Below the pieces are notes generated by a model. The model was not told the origin of the DNA, made no database searches, and worked only from the letters and a program-made list of their open reading frames with translations. From Sphingomonas xinjiangensis (GTDB lineage: Bacteria > Pseudomonadota > Alphaproteobacteria > Sphingomonadales > Sphingomonadaceae): a stretch of 64,000 bases of DNA. Made by a program: the position numbers and the translations under genes. Shown piece after piece: positions 42,533 to 52,187 of this stretch; positions within the stretch are counted from its first letter, which is position 1; every line of letters starts with the position of its first letter. The stretch lies in the NCBI RefSeq assembly GCF_014199255.1, contig NZ_JACIJF010000007.1:1-64000 (forward strand). Reading direction: 5' to 3'.

Positions 42533-45500
42533 TCAGAACCGGGCGCGGACGCCCGCGATGAAGCGCCGCTCGTAGATGTTCTCGAACAGCACCTGATCCG
42601 CATAGGTCAGATAATAGCGCTCGGTCTCGGCGGTCAGATTGGACGCCTGGCCGTAGAGCGTCAGGTTCGGCGTCACGTCAAAGGAGATCGACGCGTCCAG
42701 ATAGTTGGTCGGCCGCTGATACTGCGCCAGCCCGGCGATGCCGCCATAGTCGGACGACACCAGCCGCTTTGAGCGGTAGTTATAGGCGACGCGCGCCTGG
42801 AGCCCGTACTTCTCGAACCAAAGCGCGGCGTTGACCTGGTGCTTGGAATTGTCCTGGAACGGCTGGTCGTTGCCTGCAAGATCGACGCGCCCGGCATCGC
42901 CGAGGGAAAGCGTGTAGTTCGCGTCGACACCGAACCCGCCGAAGAAGCCATCGACGCCATAATCCGCCAGAGCTTGGCGTGCCGACACTTCGAGGCCCTT
43001 GAGCGTACCGCCCCTGCCCTGCGCCGTCGTACCGACCGGCACCTCGCGGCGGATCACGCCATCATTGTCGGGGATGTCATTGCGGATAACGGTTCTATTC
43101 TCGATGAAGCTGGCGACATCGATGTAGAAGGCGCCCAGCGCGACTAGGCTGGAGCGGCCGGTATAGTATTCCAGGCTCGCTTCGATATTGTCCGCGCGCC
43201 ACGGATCAAGCTGCGGATTGCCGCGCGCGTTGGCACCACGCGCCTCGAACAGGTTGGTCGCGGTGTTGATTGCATAATTGACGTTCAAGCCACCGCCCCA
43301 TTGCAGGAAGTCGAGCAGCGTCATGGTGTTGGCGTAGGCGGCCCGGAAGCGGAGCCCTTCGGTCAGGTCCACGGCCAGGTTGAACGCCGGCAGAAAGTCG
43401 GTGAACTCACGCGTGGTGAGGAGATCGCCGGCATCGACGCCCGACACCCCGTAAGGCTGCGGCACGCCGACGATGTTTTGACGCACGGTGAAACGGGTGT
43501 TCACCACCCGCACGCCGCCGTTGATCTTGAACGGCATGCCCAACATCTCACCCTGACCCGCGACTTCGGCATAGCCCGAGATCTGGCGCAGATTCATGCT
43601 GAACGAGTCCGCCGGATTCACATTGTTGATGCTGCCGGGATAGAATTTGTTCTGGAACGCCTCAGAGTCGTCCATCGCCTTGGGGTCGAGCACGTACAGG
43701 TTCGGCGTGCCGGCGGCCGGCAGCGTGTACTGCTTCACCTGCCCCTGGAAGATCGGATCGGTGGCGAGGCGCGTGAAGCCAGCCGTGTACGGGACGCCCG
43801 CAGCGTCGCGCACGGCACAGGCGCCGTCGCCCAGATTTACGTCGAACGCCTTCCACTTGACCAGGCAGCCCGCGGCCGGATTGCTCGGATTGTCGGTGTT
43901 GCCGGCATAGAAGGGCGACACGCGTTCAAAGGTGAACTGATCGACGCTGCGTTCGCCATAGCGGGCGCCGAACTTCACGCGCATCGTGTCGTTCGGGTTC
44001 CACTCACCGTCGCCACGCAAGGCCCACAAATCGCCATTCTGGTAGACATTGTTCTCGGACGAAATGGTCTTCAGGCCATAGCGCGACGGATCCTGCGTCT
44101 GATCCAGGAACGCTTGCGAGAAGGCGAAGACGGGTACGCCGCTGGAATAGTCGACCGTCGCGTCCTGGCTGTAGGCGCGGTAGCCGGTCGGGTTGAAGCG
44201 GACATCGCCGCCCAGCGAGGCGGGATAGTTGCCGACACCGTCATAGGCCCATTGTGCGCCGTCGGTCAGGTTGAACTGCGCATAGGACTGGTCGAGCTTC
44301 CGGCTTGCCTTGCCATAGACGCCGCGCACCGTCGCCTTGAACTGGTCGCTGGGCTTCCAGTCGAGCTGAAGATTGTAGTTCTGCGATTCCGAGCGAATGC
44401 GGAACGTCTCGGAATAGCTGTCGAAGTTCGGCAGATCATAAGCGTAGGTCTGGACGGTGTTGAGGTTGTACCCGCCGACGACTGCCCCGGTGTCGCGCGA
44501 ATTGGTGGGCAGATAGGGTGAGGACTGCCAATCCACCACCTGGAACTGGAAGCCCGCAGTGCGGTCATATTGCGTCTGCTTGGTATAGAAGCCGTCCGCC
44601 GTGAGCCGGAGCGCGTCCGAAAATTCGAACTGCAAGGACGCATTGGCGCCGAGCCGCTCGCGGCTGGTGATCCGATTCCACGCGGTATGCGACTGCGGCG
44701 TGATGAACGCGTCGTTGGCGTCGCCATCGCCATTCACGTCGAAGCCGACAATCGCGCCCGCGGCGTTGCGCACCGGCGTGCCGCGGCTCGCCGTCAGCGC
44801 CGAGCAACGCGTGCCGCCCACCGCGGGCGGTGTGGCGAACGCGGCCGGGGTGATGCATGAGGTGGTCGGATCGCCGTCGAAATTCGGCGCCGTGTTGTAC
44901 AGGACCGCGCCGCTTGCATCGCGCTGGTAGTTGCCGACCGCGAAATCGCCGGGATTGGTCGCGCTGCCGCCCTCGTTGCGCAGCGCCACGCCATAATCCT
45001 GGATGCCGCGGAAGCTGTTCGACAGGGTCAGATCGCTATAGGCGGCCGAGACCAGCACGCCAAAGCGGCCCGAATTATACGCGATCAGCCCGTTGGCCGA
45101 CGGATTCCACTTCTTGGTCTTGTCGCCATATTGCGCTTCGGCGGCGGCCGAGACCGTCAGCCCGTTCTTCAGGTCGAACGGGCGCCGGGTGAGCAGGTCC
45201 ACGGTGCCGGAGAGGCCGGCATTCTGCAGCGAGGCCGTGGGCGACTTGAACACGGTCGCACCCGAAAAGAGCTGGGAGGGAATGTCAGTGAAGTTCGGCT
45301 GCACCGTGGTAACCGAGTTGGCACCCAGGAACTGCTCGCCGTTCATCAGCGTCGTCACCTGCGGCAGGCCGCGAATGTTGATCGCCCCGCCCTCGCCGGC
45401 CTCGCGCCGGATCTGCACGCCGGGAATGCGCTGCAAGGAATCGGCGATGGTAACGTCGGGAAGCTTGCCGATATCCTGAGCGCTGATCGCGTCGACAACG

Positions 45501-45751
45501 CTGTCAGCTTCGCGCTTGACTTCGATCGCACGGGCCTGCGCGGCGCGGATGCCCGTGACGACGACTTCGGTGCCCTCATCATCAGCCTGAGTAGGCGCCG
45601 CTACGGAGTCCTGTGGCCGGGTGCTTGCGTCGGGATCGGTGGCTGCCGACGCATCCTGCGCGCTGGCAGCACTTGCATAGGCGGCGCTAAGCACAAGCGC
45701 AGAGGATGCCAGAAGCGCAAATCGGCGCAAACGTACCTGTTCTGCAAGCAT
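42533..45751 (-). CDS. TonB-dependent receptor, sugar-type
   Basis: A 1072-residue outer-membrane receptor of the Caulobacter/Xanthomonas oligosaccharide type. It has a signal peptide (about 1-31, ASAASAQ) and a linker. The plug domain has EVVVTGIRAAQARAIEVKREADSVVDAISAQDIGKLPDVTIADSLQRIPGVQI and INIRGLP (about 62-150). A beta-barrel of many aromatic strands ends in RRFIAGVRARF, the expected final Phe. The TonB box is probably in DEGTEVVVTG. It should import a TonB-energised ligand. The neighbouring GH20, GH2 and NagX-like genes suggest GlcNAc- or GlcN-oligosaccharides. A promoter is visible at 45804-45833. Confidence 0.9.
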   Translation of the reverse strand: MLAEQVRLRRFALLASSALVLSAAYASAASAQDASAATDPDASTRPQDSVAAPTQADDEGTEVVVTGIRAAQARAIEVKREADSVVDAISAQDIGKLPDVTIADSLQRIPGVQIRREAGEGGAINIRGLPQVTTLMNGEQFLGANSVTTVQPNFTDIPSQLFSGATVFKSPTASLQNAGLSGTVDLLTRRPFDLKNGLTVSAAAEAQYGDKTKKWNPSANGLIAYNSGRFGVLVSAAYSDLTLSNSFRGIQDYGVALRNEGGSATNPGDFAVGNYQRDASGAVLYNTAPNFDGDPTTSCITPAAFATPPAVGGTRCSALTASRGTPVRNAAGAIVGFDVNGDGDANDAFITPQSHTAWNRITSRERLGANASLQFEFSDALRLTADGFYTKQTQYDRTAGFQFQVVDWQSSPYLPTNSRDTGAVVGGYNLNTVQTYAYDLPNFDSYSETFRIRSESQNYNLQLDWKPSDQFKATVRGVYGKASRKLDQSYAQFNLTDGAQWAYDGVGNYPASLGGDVRFNPTGYRAYSQDATVDYSSGVPVFAFSQAFLDQTQDPSRYGLKTISSENNVYQNGDLWALRGDGEWNPNDTMRVKFGARYGERSVDQFTFERVSPFYAGNTDNPSNPAAGCLVKWKAFDVNLGDGACAVRDAAGVPYTAGFTRLATDPIFQGQVKQYTLPAAGTPNLYVLDPKAMDDSEAFQNKFYPGSINNVNPADSFSMNLRQISGYAEVAGQGEMLGMPFKINGGVRVVNTRFTVRQNIVGVPQPYGVSGVDAGDLLTTREFTDFLPAFNLAVDLTEGLRFRAAYANTMTLLDFLQWGGGLNVNYAINTATNLFEARGANARGNPQLDPWRADNIEASLEYYTGRSSLVALGAFYIDVASFIENRTVIRNDIPDNDGVIRREVPVGTTAQGRGGTLKGLEVSARQALADYGVDGFFGGFGVDANYTLSLGDAGRVDLAGNDQPFQDNSKHQVNAALWFEKYGLQARVAYNYRSKRLVSSDYGGIAGLAQYQRPTNYLDASISFDVTPNLTLYGQASNLTAETERYYLTYADQVLFENIYERRFIAGVRARF

Positions 45752-45803
45752 AGATCTCTCCCTGAGCAGCCGGGCGTTATCCCCGATTTCCGCTATTATT
45801 TTG

Positions 45804-45833
45804 ATGTATTCGTTGAATTGGAAAAGCTGTCAA
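45804..45833 (-). promoter_or_regulatory. Sigma-70-type promoter of the TonB receptor
   Basis: On the minus strand TTGACA (45828-45833), an 18-base spacer, then ATACAT (45804-45809). This is 53 bp before the receptor ATG. ATTC-AAC-GAAT, a short dyad, lies in the spacer (45811-45821) and could be an operator half-set, but a matching regulator is not encoded nearby. Confidence 0.5.
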
Positions 45834-45924
45834 GCACCTCGCGGCGCGCCGAAAATTCAAACTGCAATAGTGTCGTCCATGCAACATGCGGGCATAAGAC
45901 ACGTCCGTCCAGCAGGGTAGGCGT

Positions 45925-47082
45925 TCAAACCTTGATGAACCACCCCTTGCGGCGCAGCCACATCATCGCCCAGGCGATCAGCGCCATGTAGATGAGGACC
46001 GGGAGCAAAGACGCGACCTGACCCGGCAAGATGCCCAAGGTCGCGCGGTATGGAAGCAGCATCAGGTCCCACCCGATCATGTCCGACGTCACCATGTGCA
46101 GCACATAAGCGGCGATCGCGTTCGAGCCGAATGCCAGCGCGACGGCTGCCGGCCAGCCGCCGGGCACATGGTCGCGCCCGTCCACTGCCCAATGCAGCGC
46201 CGCCAGGGCGAGGCTGGTCAGGCCGCAGGTCACCAGTACGAAGCTGGACGACCAGATGTCCTTCACGATCGGGAAGCCGATGCTGCAGGCAAGCCCCACC
46301 ACCAGCATTGCGGCGCCCGCAGCGGCCAGTGGCACACTCGCCCCCCGCTCGGGCCGGGTGCGCAGGAAGATGCCGATCAAGACGCCGATCAGGCCGTGTG
46401 CGATCGCCGGAAGCGTGCCCAACAGCCCTTCGGGGTCATAGCCCTCGGGCCCCTTCACATAATTATGGTTTCCCGCGCCCAGTAGCACCCGGTCGACCGA
46501 CGCGACGAAATTGTGGCCACGCACCCACAGGTCGTTGGGCAATCCGTCGGCCGCGGGCAGCAAGGTCATCGGCCAATAAAGCAGCAGGGTCGCGGCCGCG
46601 ACGATCGCCAGCACCCGCGGCGACAGCCACAGATACAACAGCGCGCAGGCGCCATAAACGAGCCCGATCCGCTGAAGCACGCCAAACAGCCGCCATGCGC
46701 CCGAGCCGAAATCGGCGAACCAGTACAGGTTCGACAGCACGAACCCGATCAGGAGCAGGCGCAGCGTACGCCATCCGATCCGCCCGACGGTGTCGGCCCT
46801 GCCGCGCGCGATCGAGAACGGAATGGCAACGCCGACCATCATCAAAAAGGCCGGAAACACCAGATCGGCGAGCGTCAGCCCGCTCCATGAGGCATGCAGC
46901 AGCAGCGGAAACACCGGCGCCTTGACCGAATAGAACATGCCGGCGGCGGCGTTGACCAGGATCATCCCCATGACTGCGAGCCCACGCAGCAGGTCCAGCG
47001 ACACCAGCCGCGGCCTGGGCGCCGAAGATAAGCGTCCCGCCGCCTGTGCGTCGCCTTGTACCGTCGAACGATGCGCTATCAT
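45925..47082 (-). CDS. nagX: NagX-like transmembrane acyltransferase (DUF5009/HGSNAT family)
   Basis: A 385-residue multi-span membrane protein, about ten hydrophobic helices. The family start LVSLDLLRGLAVMGMILVNAAAG lies at about residues 28-50. VFPAFLMMVGVAIPFSIARGR, RTLRLLLIGFVLSN and FGSNAIAAYVLHM are also typical. NagX is a family often found in N-acetylglucosamine utilisation operons of proteobacteria and resembles human heparan-alpha-glucosaminide N-acetyltransferase. It may acetylate glucosamine from the periplasm. The start at 47082 is preferred because the upstream 24 residues look non-conserved. Divergent from the GH20 gene, so one control region may serve both. Confidence 0.82.
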   Translation of the reverse strand: MIAHRSTVQGDAQAAGRLSSAPRPRLVSLDLLRGLAVMGMILVNAAAGMFYSVKAPVFPLLLHASWSGLTLADLVFPAFLMMVGVAIPFSIARGRADTVGRIGWRTLRLLLIGFVLSNLYWFADFGSGAWRLFGVLQRIGLVYGACALLYLWLSPRVLAIVAAATLLLYWPMTLLPAADGLPNDLWVRGHNFVASVDRVLLGAGNHNYVKGPEGYDPEGLLGTLPAIAHGLIGVLIGIFLRTRPERGASVPLAAAGAAMLVVGLACSIGFPIVKDIWSSSFVLVTCGLTSLALAALHWAVDGRDHVPGGWPAAVALAFGSNAIAAYVLHMVTSDMIGWDLMLLPYRATLGILPGQVASLLPVLIYMALIAWAMMWLRRKGWFIKV

Positions 47083-47224
47083 GGCTTTTCGCCTCCCCTT
47101 GTGGCGAAAGAAACAGGAAAACGCGCCGGCGTCCACGCCAAAGCGCGCAATCACCGGTCAGGCATCGCCGTTGACCACCCGCCGCGGCGATGACAGGTTC
47201 GGCGCAAATCAAGGAGAGGCGAAC

Positions 47225-49747
47225 ATGCGGCGACTGGCTTTTGGCGTGATGCTCGGCATTGCCGCGCCAGCCGCAGCGCAGGACCAGGCGGCGCTCGACC
47301 AGCTTGCGGCGGACCTGGGCTATCGCTTCACGATCGTCGACAACCAGCCGAAAAGCTGCCCGGGCGGCGGCGGGTGCTTTCTTTCTGAGATAGCGGTCAC
47401 GGTGCCTGCGGCGCTATCCGCCGAGACCGATCAGTTGGAGATCCGGTTCGGCTATGTCAGCCGCATCCTATCGGTGGACAGCGACGTGTTCGACAGCCGT
47501 CTCATAAACGGCGACTTGAACGCACTTACGCTCAAGCCGGGCAAGCGGCTGGAGGCGGGCCGCACCTACCGGGTGCGAATCATCGGCTCGGGACATTTCT
47601 TTTCGCGCAACTTTGTTATGCCCAACGCGTATCTGGTCGCGCCGGGCCTGGCACCGCGCGTGATCGCCGCGACACGCACCGGCATCGATGCGGAGACCGG
47701 GCTGGAGACGCTGCCGTTCGTGTCTCCGATGCGCGATCCCGCTCTCGCGACGGGCAACAGCGCCGACCGGACCCGCTGGCTTACGCCCGAACGCGCGTTT
47801 GAGCGCTATGCCACGCGCGGCCCGGCAACCACGCCCGACATTGTGATCCTGCCCAAGCCCCTGTCCGTGCAGCGTCCTGCCGGCGCGACAACCGACCTGA
47901 CCCGCGGCATGCGGGTGACGCTGCAAGGCTTTGGCCGCGCACAGCTCGCTCCGGCCCTGGCTGCGGTCGCCGGGGAGGTTGCCCAAGGCGGCGTACCCGT
48001 TCGCATCGTTAAAGGGCGCGGTCGCCCGCCGGAGGGATATCGCCTGCATGTCGGCGATGGCGCGGTGCGCATCGAGGCGAGCGATGCGGCCGGCGCGAAC
48101 CATGCGCTACGCTCGCTCGCGCAACAGGCACGTCATGAAGGTGGGCGGCTCCGCCCGCTGACCGTCCAGGATGCCCCCCGGCTGGGCTTTCGCGGGCTGC
48201 ACGTCGATGTCGCCCGCAACTTCCACTCCAAGGCCGAGATGCTCAAGCTCATCGAGCAGATGGCCGCGTATAAGCTCAACAAGCTACACCTTCACCTGGG
48301 CGACGATGAGGGGTGGCGCCTGGAAGTGAAGGCGCTTCCCGAACTGGCCGAGATCGGCGGGTTCCGCTGCCTCGACCCGTCGGAACGCACCTGCCTGCAA
48401 CCGCAGCTCGGCGCGGATCCCGCCCGCAATGCGCCCGTGAACGGCTTCTTCAGTCAGGACGACTATCTAGAGATCCTCGCGGCGGCCAAGGCGCGGCAGA
48501 TCGAGGTCATTCCATCCTTGGACATGCCCGGCCACTCGCGTGCCGCGATCCGATCGATGGAGGTGCGCTACGATCGGCTTCGCGCCGCTGGGCGAATGGC
48601 GGAAGCGGAGCGTTTCCGCCTGCGCGAGCCAGACGACACGACCCGATATCGCAGCATCCAGAATTATGACGACAACACGCTGAACGTCTGCCGCGAGCAA
48701 ACCTACCGCTTCCTTGGCACCGTCGTGGACGAACTCGCGGCGCTGCATCGCCGCGCGGGCACGCCGCTCACCACCTATCATATCGGCGCGGACGAAACCG
48801 CCGGAGCCTGGTCGCAGTCGCCCTCCTGTCAGGTCATGATGGCAAAGACCGGACTCACACCCAAGCAGCTTGGTGCGCATTTCATCGAGCGCGTGTCGAA
48901 GGATCTCGCCGCCAAACGCATCCGGGTCGCCGGCTGGAGCGACGGAATGGGCCACACCGCGACACAGCGCATGCCGCGCGCGGTCCAGTCCAATATTTGG
49001 GGCGGGCTGTTCACCGGCGGCGTCGCGGAGGCGCACGACCAGCTGAACCGCGGCTGGCGCGTGGTGCTGTCCATCCCCGACATCGGCTATCTTGACATGC
49101 CCTACGCGCCGGATCCCGAGGAGCCGGGATATGACTGGGCCGCGCGCGAGGTGGAGCTGTTCCAGATCTTCGCCTTCATGCCCGACAACCTTCCCGCCAA
49201 CGCGTCGCTGCGCACCAACATCCTCAACCAACCGGTTACCCTGCGGGACGACAAGCCGCGCCAGGCGGGGCGCGCCGTTGCCGGCATGCAGGCGCAGCTG
49301 TGGAGCGAGACAGTGCGCAGCGACGCACAAGTCGATTACATGCTCTTCCCGCGCTTGCTCGGTTTCGCCGAACGCGCATGGGCGCCCAAGCCCGCTTGGG
49401 AGCCAGCCTATGTGGCAGGGACGAGCTTCGCAAATGGCGACGGCAAGGTGGACTTGCGCGCCGTGGAGGCCGGCTGGCGTGAGTTCGCCGGCCGTGCCGC
49501 CGCCGCGCTCGCCGAGCTCGACCGCGACGGCGTCGACTATCGGCTCGCGCCCCCCGGTGCGCGGATCGTTCACGGGCGACTGGAAGCAAACAGCGAGCTG
49601 CCGGGCGTGCCGATCGAGTATCGCGACGGCGATGGGCCCTGGCAGCCATATGCCGGTCCGGTGGCTGTTCGCGGGCCCGTTTCCGTCCGCACCCGCTCCC
49701 CCGATCGGCGTCGCCCTGGGCGAACGGTGCTGGTGGAGAATCGATGA
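47225..49747 (+). CDS. GH20 beta-N-acetylhexosaminidase (chitobiase type)
   Basis: An 840-residue secreted enzyme that removes terminal GlcNAc from chito-oligosaccharides. It has a signal peptide (about 1-19, APAAAAQ). An N-terminal CHB_HEX-like domain (about 25-165; SRLINGDLNALTLKPGKRLEAG) is followed by a GH20b domain and the GH20 barrel. The catalytic acid pair is D523-E524 in IGADETAG, as required for substrate-assisted catalysis. HLHLGDDEGWRLE and IPSLDMPGHSRAA are conserved. The C-terminal part (VDYRLAPPGARI onward) is a CHB_HEX_C-like domain. AAGGAGAGG precedes the ATG at 47225. The gene diverges from nagX. Confidence 0.9.
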   Translation: MRRLAFGVMLGIAAPAAAQDQAALDQLAADLGYRFTIVDNQPKSCPGGGGCFLSEIAVTVPAALSAETDQLEIRFGYVSRILSVDSDVFDSRLINGDLNALTLKPGKRLEAGRTYRVRIIGSGHFFSRNFVMPNAYLVAPGLAPRVIAATRTGIDAETGLETLPFVSPMRDPALATGNSADRTRWLTPERAFERYATRGPATTPDIVILPKPLSVQRPAGATTDLTRGMRVTLQGFGRAQLAPALAAVAGEVAQGGVPVRIVKGRGRPPEGYRLHVGDGAVRIEASDAAGANHALRSLAQQARHEGGRLRPLTVQDAPRLGFRGLHVDVARNFHSKAEMLKLIEQMAAYKLNKLHLHLGDDEGWRLEVKALPELAEIGGFRCLDPSERTCLQPQLGADPARNAPVNGFFSQDDYLEILAAAKARQIEVIPSLDMPGHSRAAIRSMEVRYDRLRAAGRMAEAERFRLREPDDTTRYRSIQNYDDNTLNVCREQTYRFLGTVVDELAALHRRAGTPLTTYHIGADETAGAWSQSPSCQVMMAKTGLTPKQLGAHFIERVSKDLAAKRIRVAGWSDGMGHTATQRMPRAVQSNIWGGLFTGGVAEAHDQLNRGWRVVLSIPDIGYLDMPYAPDPEEPGYDWAAREVELFQIFAFMPDNLPANASLRTNILNQPVTLRDDKPRQAGRAVAGMQAQLWSETVRSDAQVDYMLFPRLLGFAERAWAPKPAWEPAYVAGTSFANGDGKVDLRAVEAGWREFAGRAAAALAELDRDGVDYRLAPPGARIVHGRLEANSELPGVPIEYRDGDGPWQPYAGPVAVRGPVSVRTRSPDRRRPGRTVLVENR

Positions 49748-49783
49748 TCCAGCCGGCGATCGCCGGCTAGATCAACCGACGCT

Positions 49784-50269
49784 TCAGCCGTGCCGCCGTG
49801 CGGAAGCCAGGTGATGGGCGTGACAGATCGCCACCGCCAGCGCGTCCGCCGCATCGGCCCCGGCGATTTTCACGCCGGGCAGCAAGCGCGACACCATCGC
49901 GTGAACCTGAACTTTGTCGGCGGCGCCGGTGCCGACCACGGCCTTTTTGACGATGCTGGGCGTGTACTCGCCGACGTCCAGCCCCGCCCGGGCGGCGGCG
50001 CAGATCACGACGCCGCGTGCCTGGCCGAGCTTCAGTGTCGATTGCGCGTTGCTGTTGACGAACACTTCCTCACACGCCGCGGCCTGTGGCGCGTGATCGG
50101 CGATCAGCGCGGCGAGCATCGCGTCGAGATGCGCCAGCCGGCGGGCAAGCGGCGCCTTGGTGTCCGTCTTGAGCTGGCCGTTGGCGAGGTGGCTGAGCCG
50201 GTTCCCCTCGGCGCGGATGAGCCCCCAGCCGGTGGTGCCGAGGCCGGGATCGAGGCCGAGGAGGATCAT
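49784..50269 (-). CDS. ruvC: Holliday junction resolvase RuvC
   Basis: A 161-residue endonuclease of the RuvABC complex. The start [16 protein letters not shown] has the first catalytic Asp (residue 7). Further acidic residues are at [20 protein letters not shown] (near 66-85) and [16 protein letters not shown] (near 137-153). The length is typical (about 170). ATG 50269 is chosen since the family begins exactly here; the upstream sequence to 50464 is a repeat element, not coding. yebC lies upstream on the same strand but is separated by the repeat, and ruvA/ruvB are not in the window. Confidence 0.94.
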   Translation of the reverse strand: MILLGLDPGLGTTGWGLIRAEGNRLSHLANGQLKTDTKAPLARRLAHLDAMLAALIADHAPQAAACEEVFVNSNAQSTLKLGQARGVVICAAARAGLDVGEYTPSIVKKAVVGTGAADKVQVHAMVSRLLPGVKIAGADAADALAVAICHAHHLASARRHG

Positions 50270-50317
50270 ATTCGGTTTACGCGAAGGTGCGAGGACAAAG
50301 CGCTTAAGGGCCGCTTC

Positions 50318-50462
50318 GCGGCCGAGGCGCGGAGGCGCAGAGTAGCCGCGTTCCTCTGCGGCGTCAGCCACCTCACGGCAACCCACAGGCTTGGCGGTGG
50401 ATCGAAATAGGGGGCCGCGTGCGCGGCAGCGGAAAGTCTCCGCGCCTCTGCGCCTCGGCCGC
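50318..50462. repeat. Inverted-repeat element between ruvC and yebC
   Basis: Arms 50318-50342 and 50438-50462 are reverse complements with only two mismatches in 25 bases, and share the GCGGCCGAGGCGC core. The sequence between the arms is about 95 bp and non-coding. The layout is that of a dispersed palindromic element found between genes. Confidence 0.65.
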
Positions 50463-50482
50463 ATAGCGGCCCCAGAACTACC

Positions 50483-50520
50483 TTGCGCCGTGGCGTCTTC
50501 GCGTGACTGAAGATCAGCCC
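50483..50520. repeat. Short dispersed repeat, copy 1 (3' of yebC)
   Basis: This 38-bp stretch, ending CTTCGCGTGACTGAAGATC and AGCCC, closely resembles 51327-51365 (CTTCGCGTGAACTAAAAATC, AGCCC). It overlaps the 3' end of yebC on the minus strand. It is probably a spread repeat with a possible transcript-end role. Confidence 0.5.
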
Positions 50521-51257
50521 AATTTCTCCATCACGTCGTCGGAAACTTCGTAATTGCCCCACACGGTCTGGACGTCGTCGTCATCGTCCAGCGCATCGAT
50601 CAGCTTGAACAGCGTGGCGGCATCCTCGGCGTCGACCGCGACCATGGTCTGCGGCTTCCAGGCGAGCTTTGCGCCCTCCGCCTCCCCCAGCACTGGCTCC
50701 AGCGCCTTGGCGACTTCGTGGAGCGACTCCTGCGCGGTCCAGATCTCGTGCCCGTCCTCGGAACTGGTCACATCCTCGGCCCCGGCTTCCAGCGCGGCTT
50801 CGAAGACCTTTTCCGCGTCGCCAACGTTGGCGGGATAGTTGATCAGTCCCATCCGATCGAAGCCGTGGCTCACCGATCCGCTGGCGCCCAAATTGCCGCC
50901 ATTCTTGGACACCGCGACGCGCACATTGGTCGCAGTGCGGTTGCGATTGTCGGTCAGCGCCTCGATGATCAAGGACACACCACCCGGGCCAAAGCCTTCG
51001 TAGCGGATTTCCTCGTAATTCTCCATGTCGCCCTTCGACGCCTTGTCGATCGCCCGCTGGATATTGTCCTTGGGCATCGACTGCGCCTTGGCGGCGTTCA
51101 CCGCCGCGCGCAGGCGCGGGTTCATGTCGGGATCGGGCATCCCCATCTTCGCCGCCACGGTGATTTCGCGGCTGAGCTTGGAAAACATGCCAGAGCGCTT
51201 CTTATCCTGCGCGCCCTTGCGGTGCATGATGTTCTTGAACTTGGAATGGCCTGCCAT
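50514..51257 (-). CDS. yebC: YebC/PmpR-family protein
   Basis: A 247-residue protein with the family start [20 protein letters not shown] and [25 protein letters not shown] middle domain has [44 protein letters not shown]. The acidic C-terminus is [19 protein letters not shown]. YebC proteins act as transcription regulators in some bacteria, and recent work ties them to ribosome stalling relief at proline stretches. The role here is unresolved between these. The gene lies upstream of ruvC on the same strand, a frequent gene pairing. Confidence 0.95.
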   Translation of the reverse strand: MAGHSKFKNIMHRKGAQDKKRSGMFSKLSREITVAAKMGMPDPDMNPRLRAAVNAAKAQSMPKDNIQRAIDKASKGDMENYEEIRYEGFGPGGVSLIIEALTDNRNRTATNVRVAVSKNGGNLGASGSVSHGFDRMGLINYPANVGDAEKVFEAALEAGAEDVTSSEDGHEIWTAQESLHEVAKALEPVLGEAEGAKLAWKPQTMVAVDAEDAATLFKLIDALDDDDDVQTVWGNYEVSDDVMEKLG

Positions 51258-51326
51258 TGCGCTCTCGTCTGAATTCGGTGCTGCGTCTCTAAGCCAGGCG
51301 CGGGGCTGCGGGCAATGGTCGGTTCT

Positions 51327-51365
51327 TTGCGCCTTCGCGCCTTCGCGTGAACTAAAAATCAGCCC
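51327..51365. repeat. Short dispersed repeat, copy 2
   Basis: A 39-bp near-copy of 50483-50520 with GCGCCTTCGCGCC and CTTCGCGTGAACTAAAAATC. It lies between the yebC start and the end of the UPF0335 gene, again just 3' of a minus-strand gene. Confidence 0.5.
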
Positions 51366-51376
51366 ATGCGCGCAAA

Positions 51377-51613
51377 TCAGATGCCCAGCGCCTGCTTGTA
51401 GGTTTCCAGCAGCATGTCCGCCTCGTCGCGATGGTGCTTTTCCATGCGGCGCAGGCGGATGATCGAACGCATCGTCTTCACGTCGAACCCGGTCGACTTG
51501 GCCTCGCCGTACACGTCCTTGATGTCGTCGGCGATGCCCTTCTTCTCTTCCTCCAGCCGCTCGATACGCTCGATGAGGAGGCGGAGCTGTTCGGCGGAAA
51601 TCGAATCGGACAT
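51377..51613 (-). CDS. UPF0335 (DUF2312) protein
   Basis: A 78-residue protein, all helical, with a coiled-coil look: [20 protein letters not shown] (near 5-25), then [20 protein letters not shown] and [20 protein letters not shown]. This is a well-conserved alphaproteobacterial small protein whose middle segment defines the family. The function is not known; the helix pair may bind nucleic acid or partner proteins. ATG 51613 matches the family start. Situated in the housekeeping block. Confidence 0.9.
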   Translation of the reverse strand: MSDSISAEQLRLLIERIERLEEEKKGIADDIKDVYGEAKSTGFDVKTMRSIIRLRRMEKHHRDEADMLLETYKQALGI

Positions 51614-51743
51614 GGAAGTACTCCGTGGGTCTGGCGCCGCATCGCGGACGGCCTGCGCGAATCGCGCGGAGCTCGGGCGGGCGGCGATGAAGATGGAAGC
51701 CGCGCGCTTAATCGACGCCTGCGCGCCGCTCAAGCCCCGCGTG

Positions 51744-52151
<408 letters not shown>

Positions 52152-52187
52152 TTAGAGGCGAGCGCGCACAAGGCGAGGAGCATTTAT

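Noticed and set aside
42533-42540. Truncation of the TonB receptor
   Set aside because: The barrel ends with the proper terminal phenylalanine, so the gene is complete.
43301-44521. 406-residue frame opposite the TonB receptor
   Set aside because: Antisense to a clear receptor gene; its composition is that of a shadow frame.
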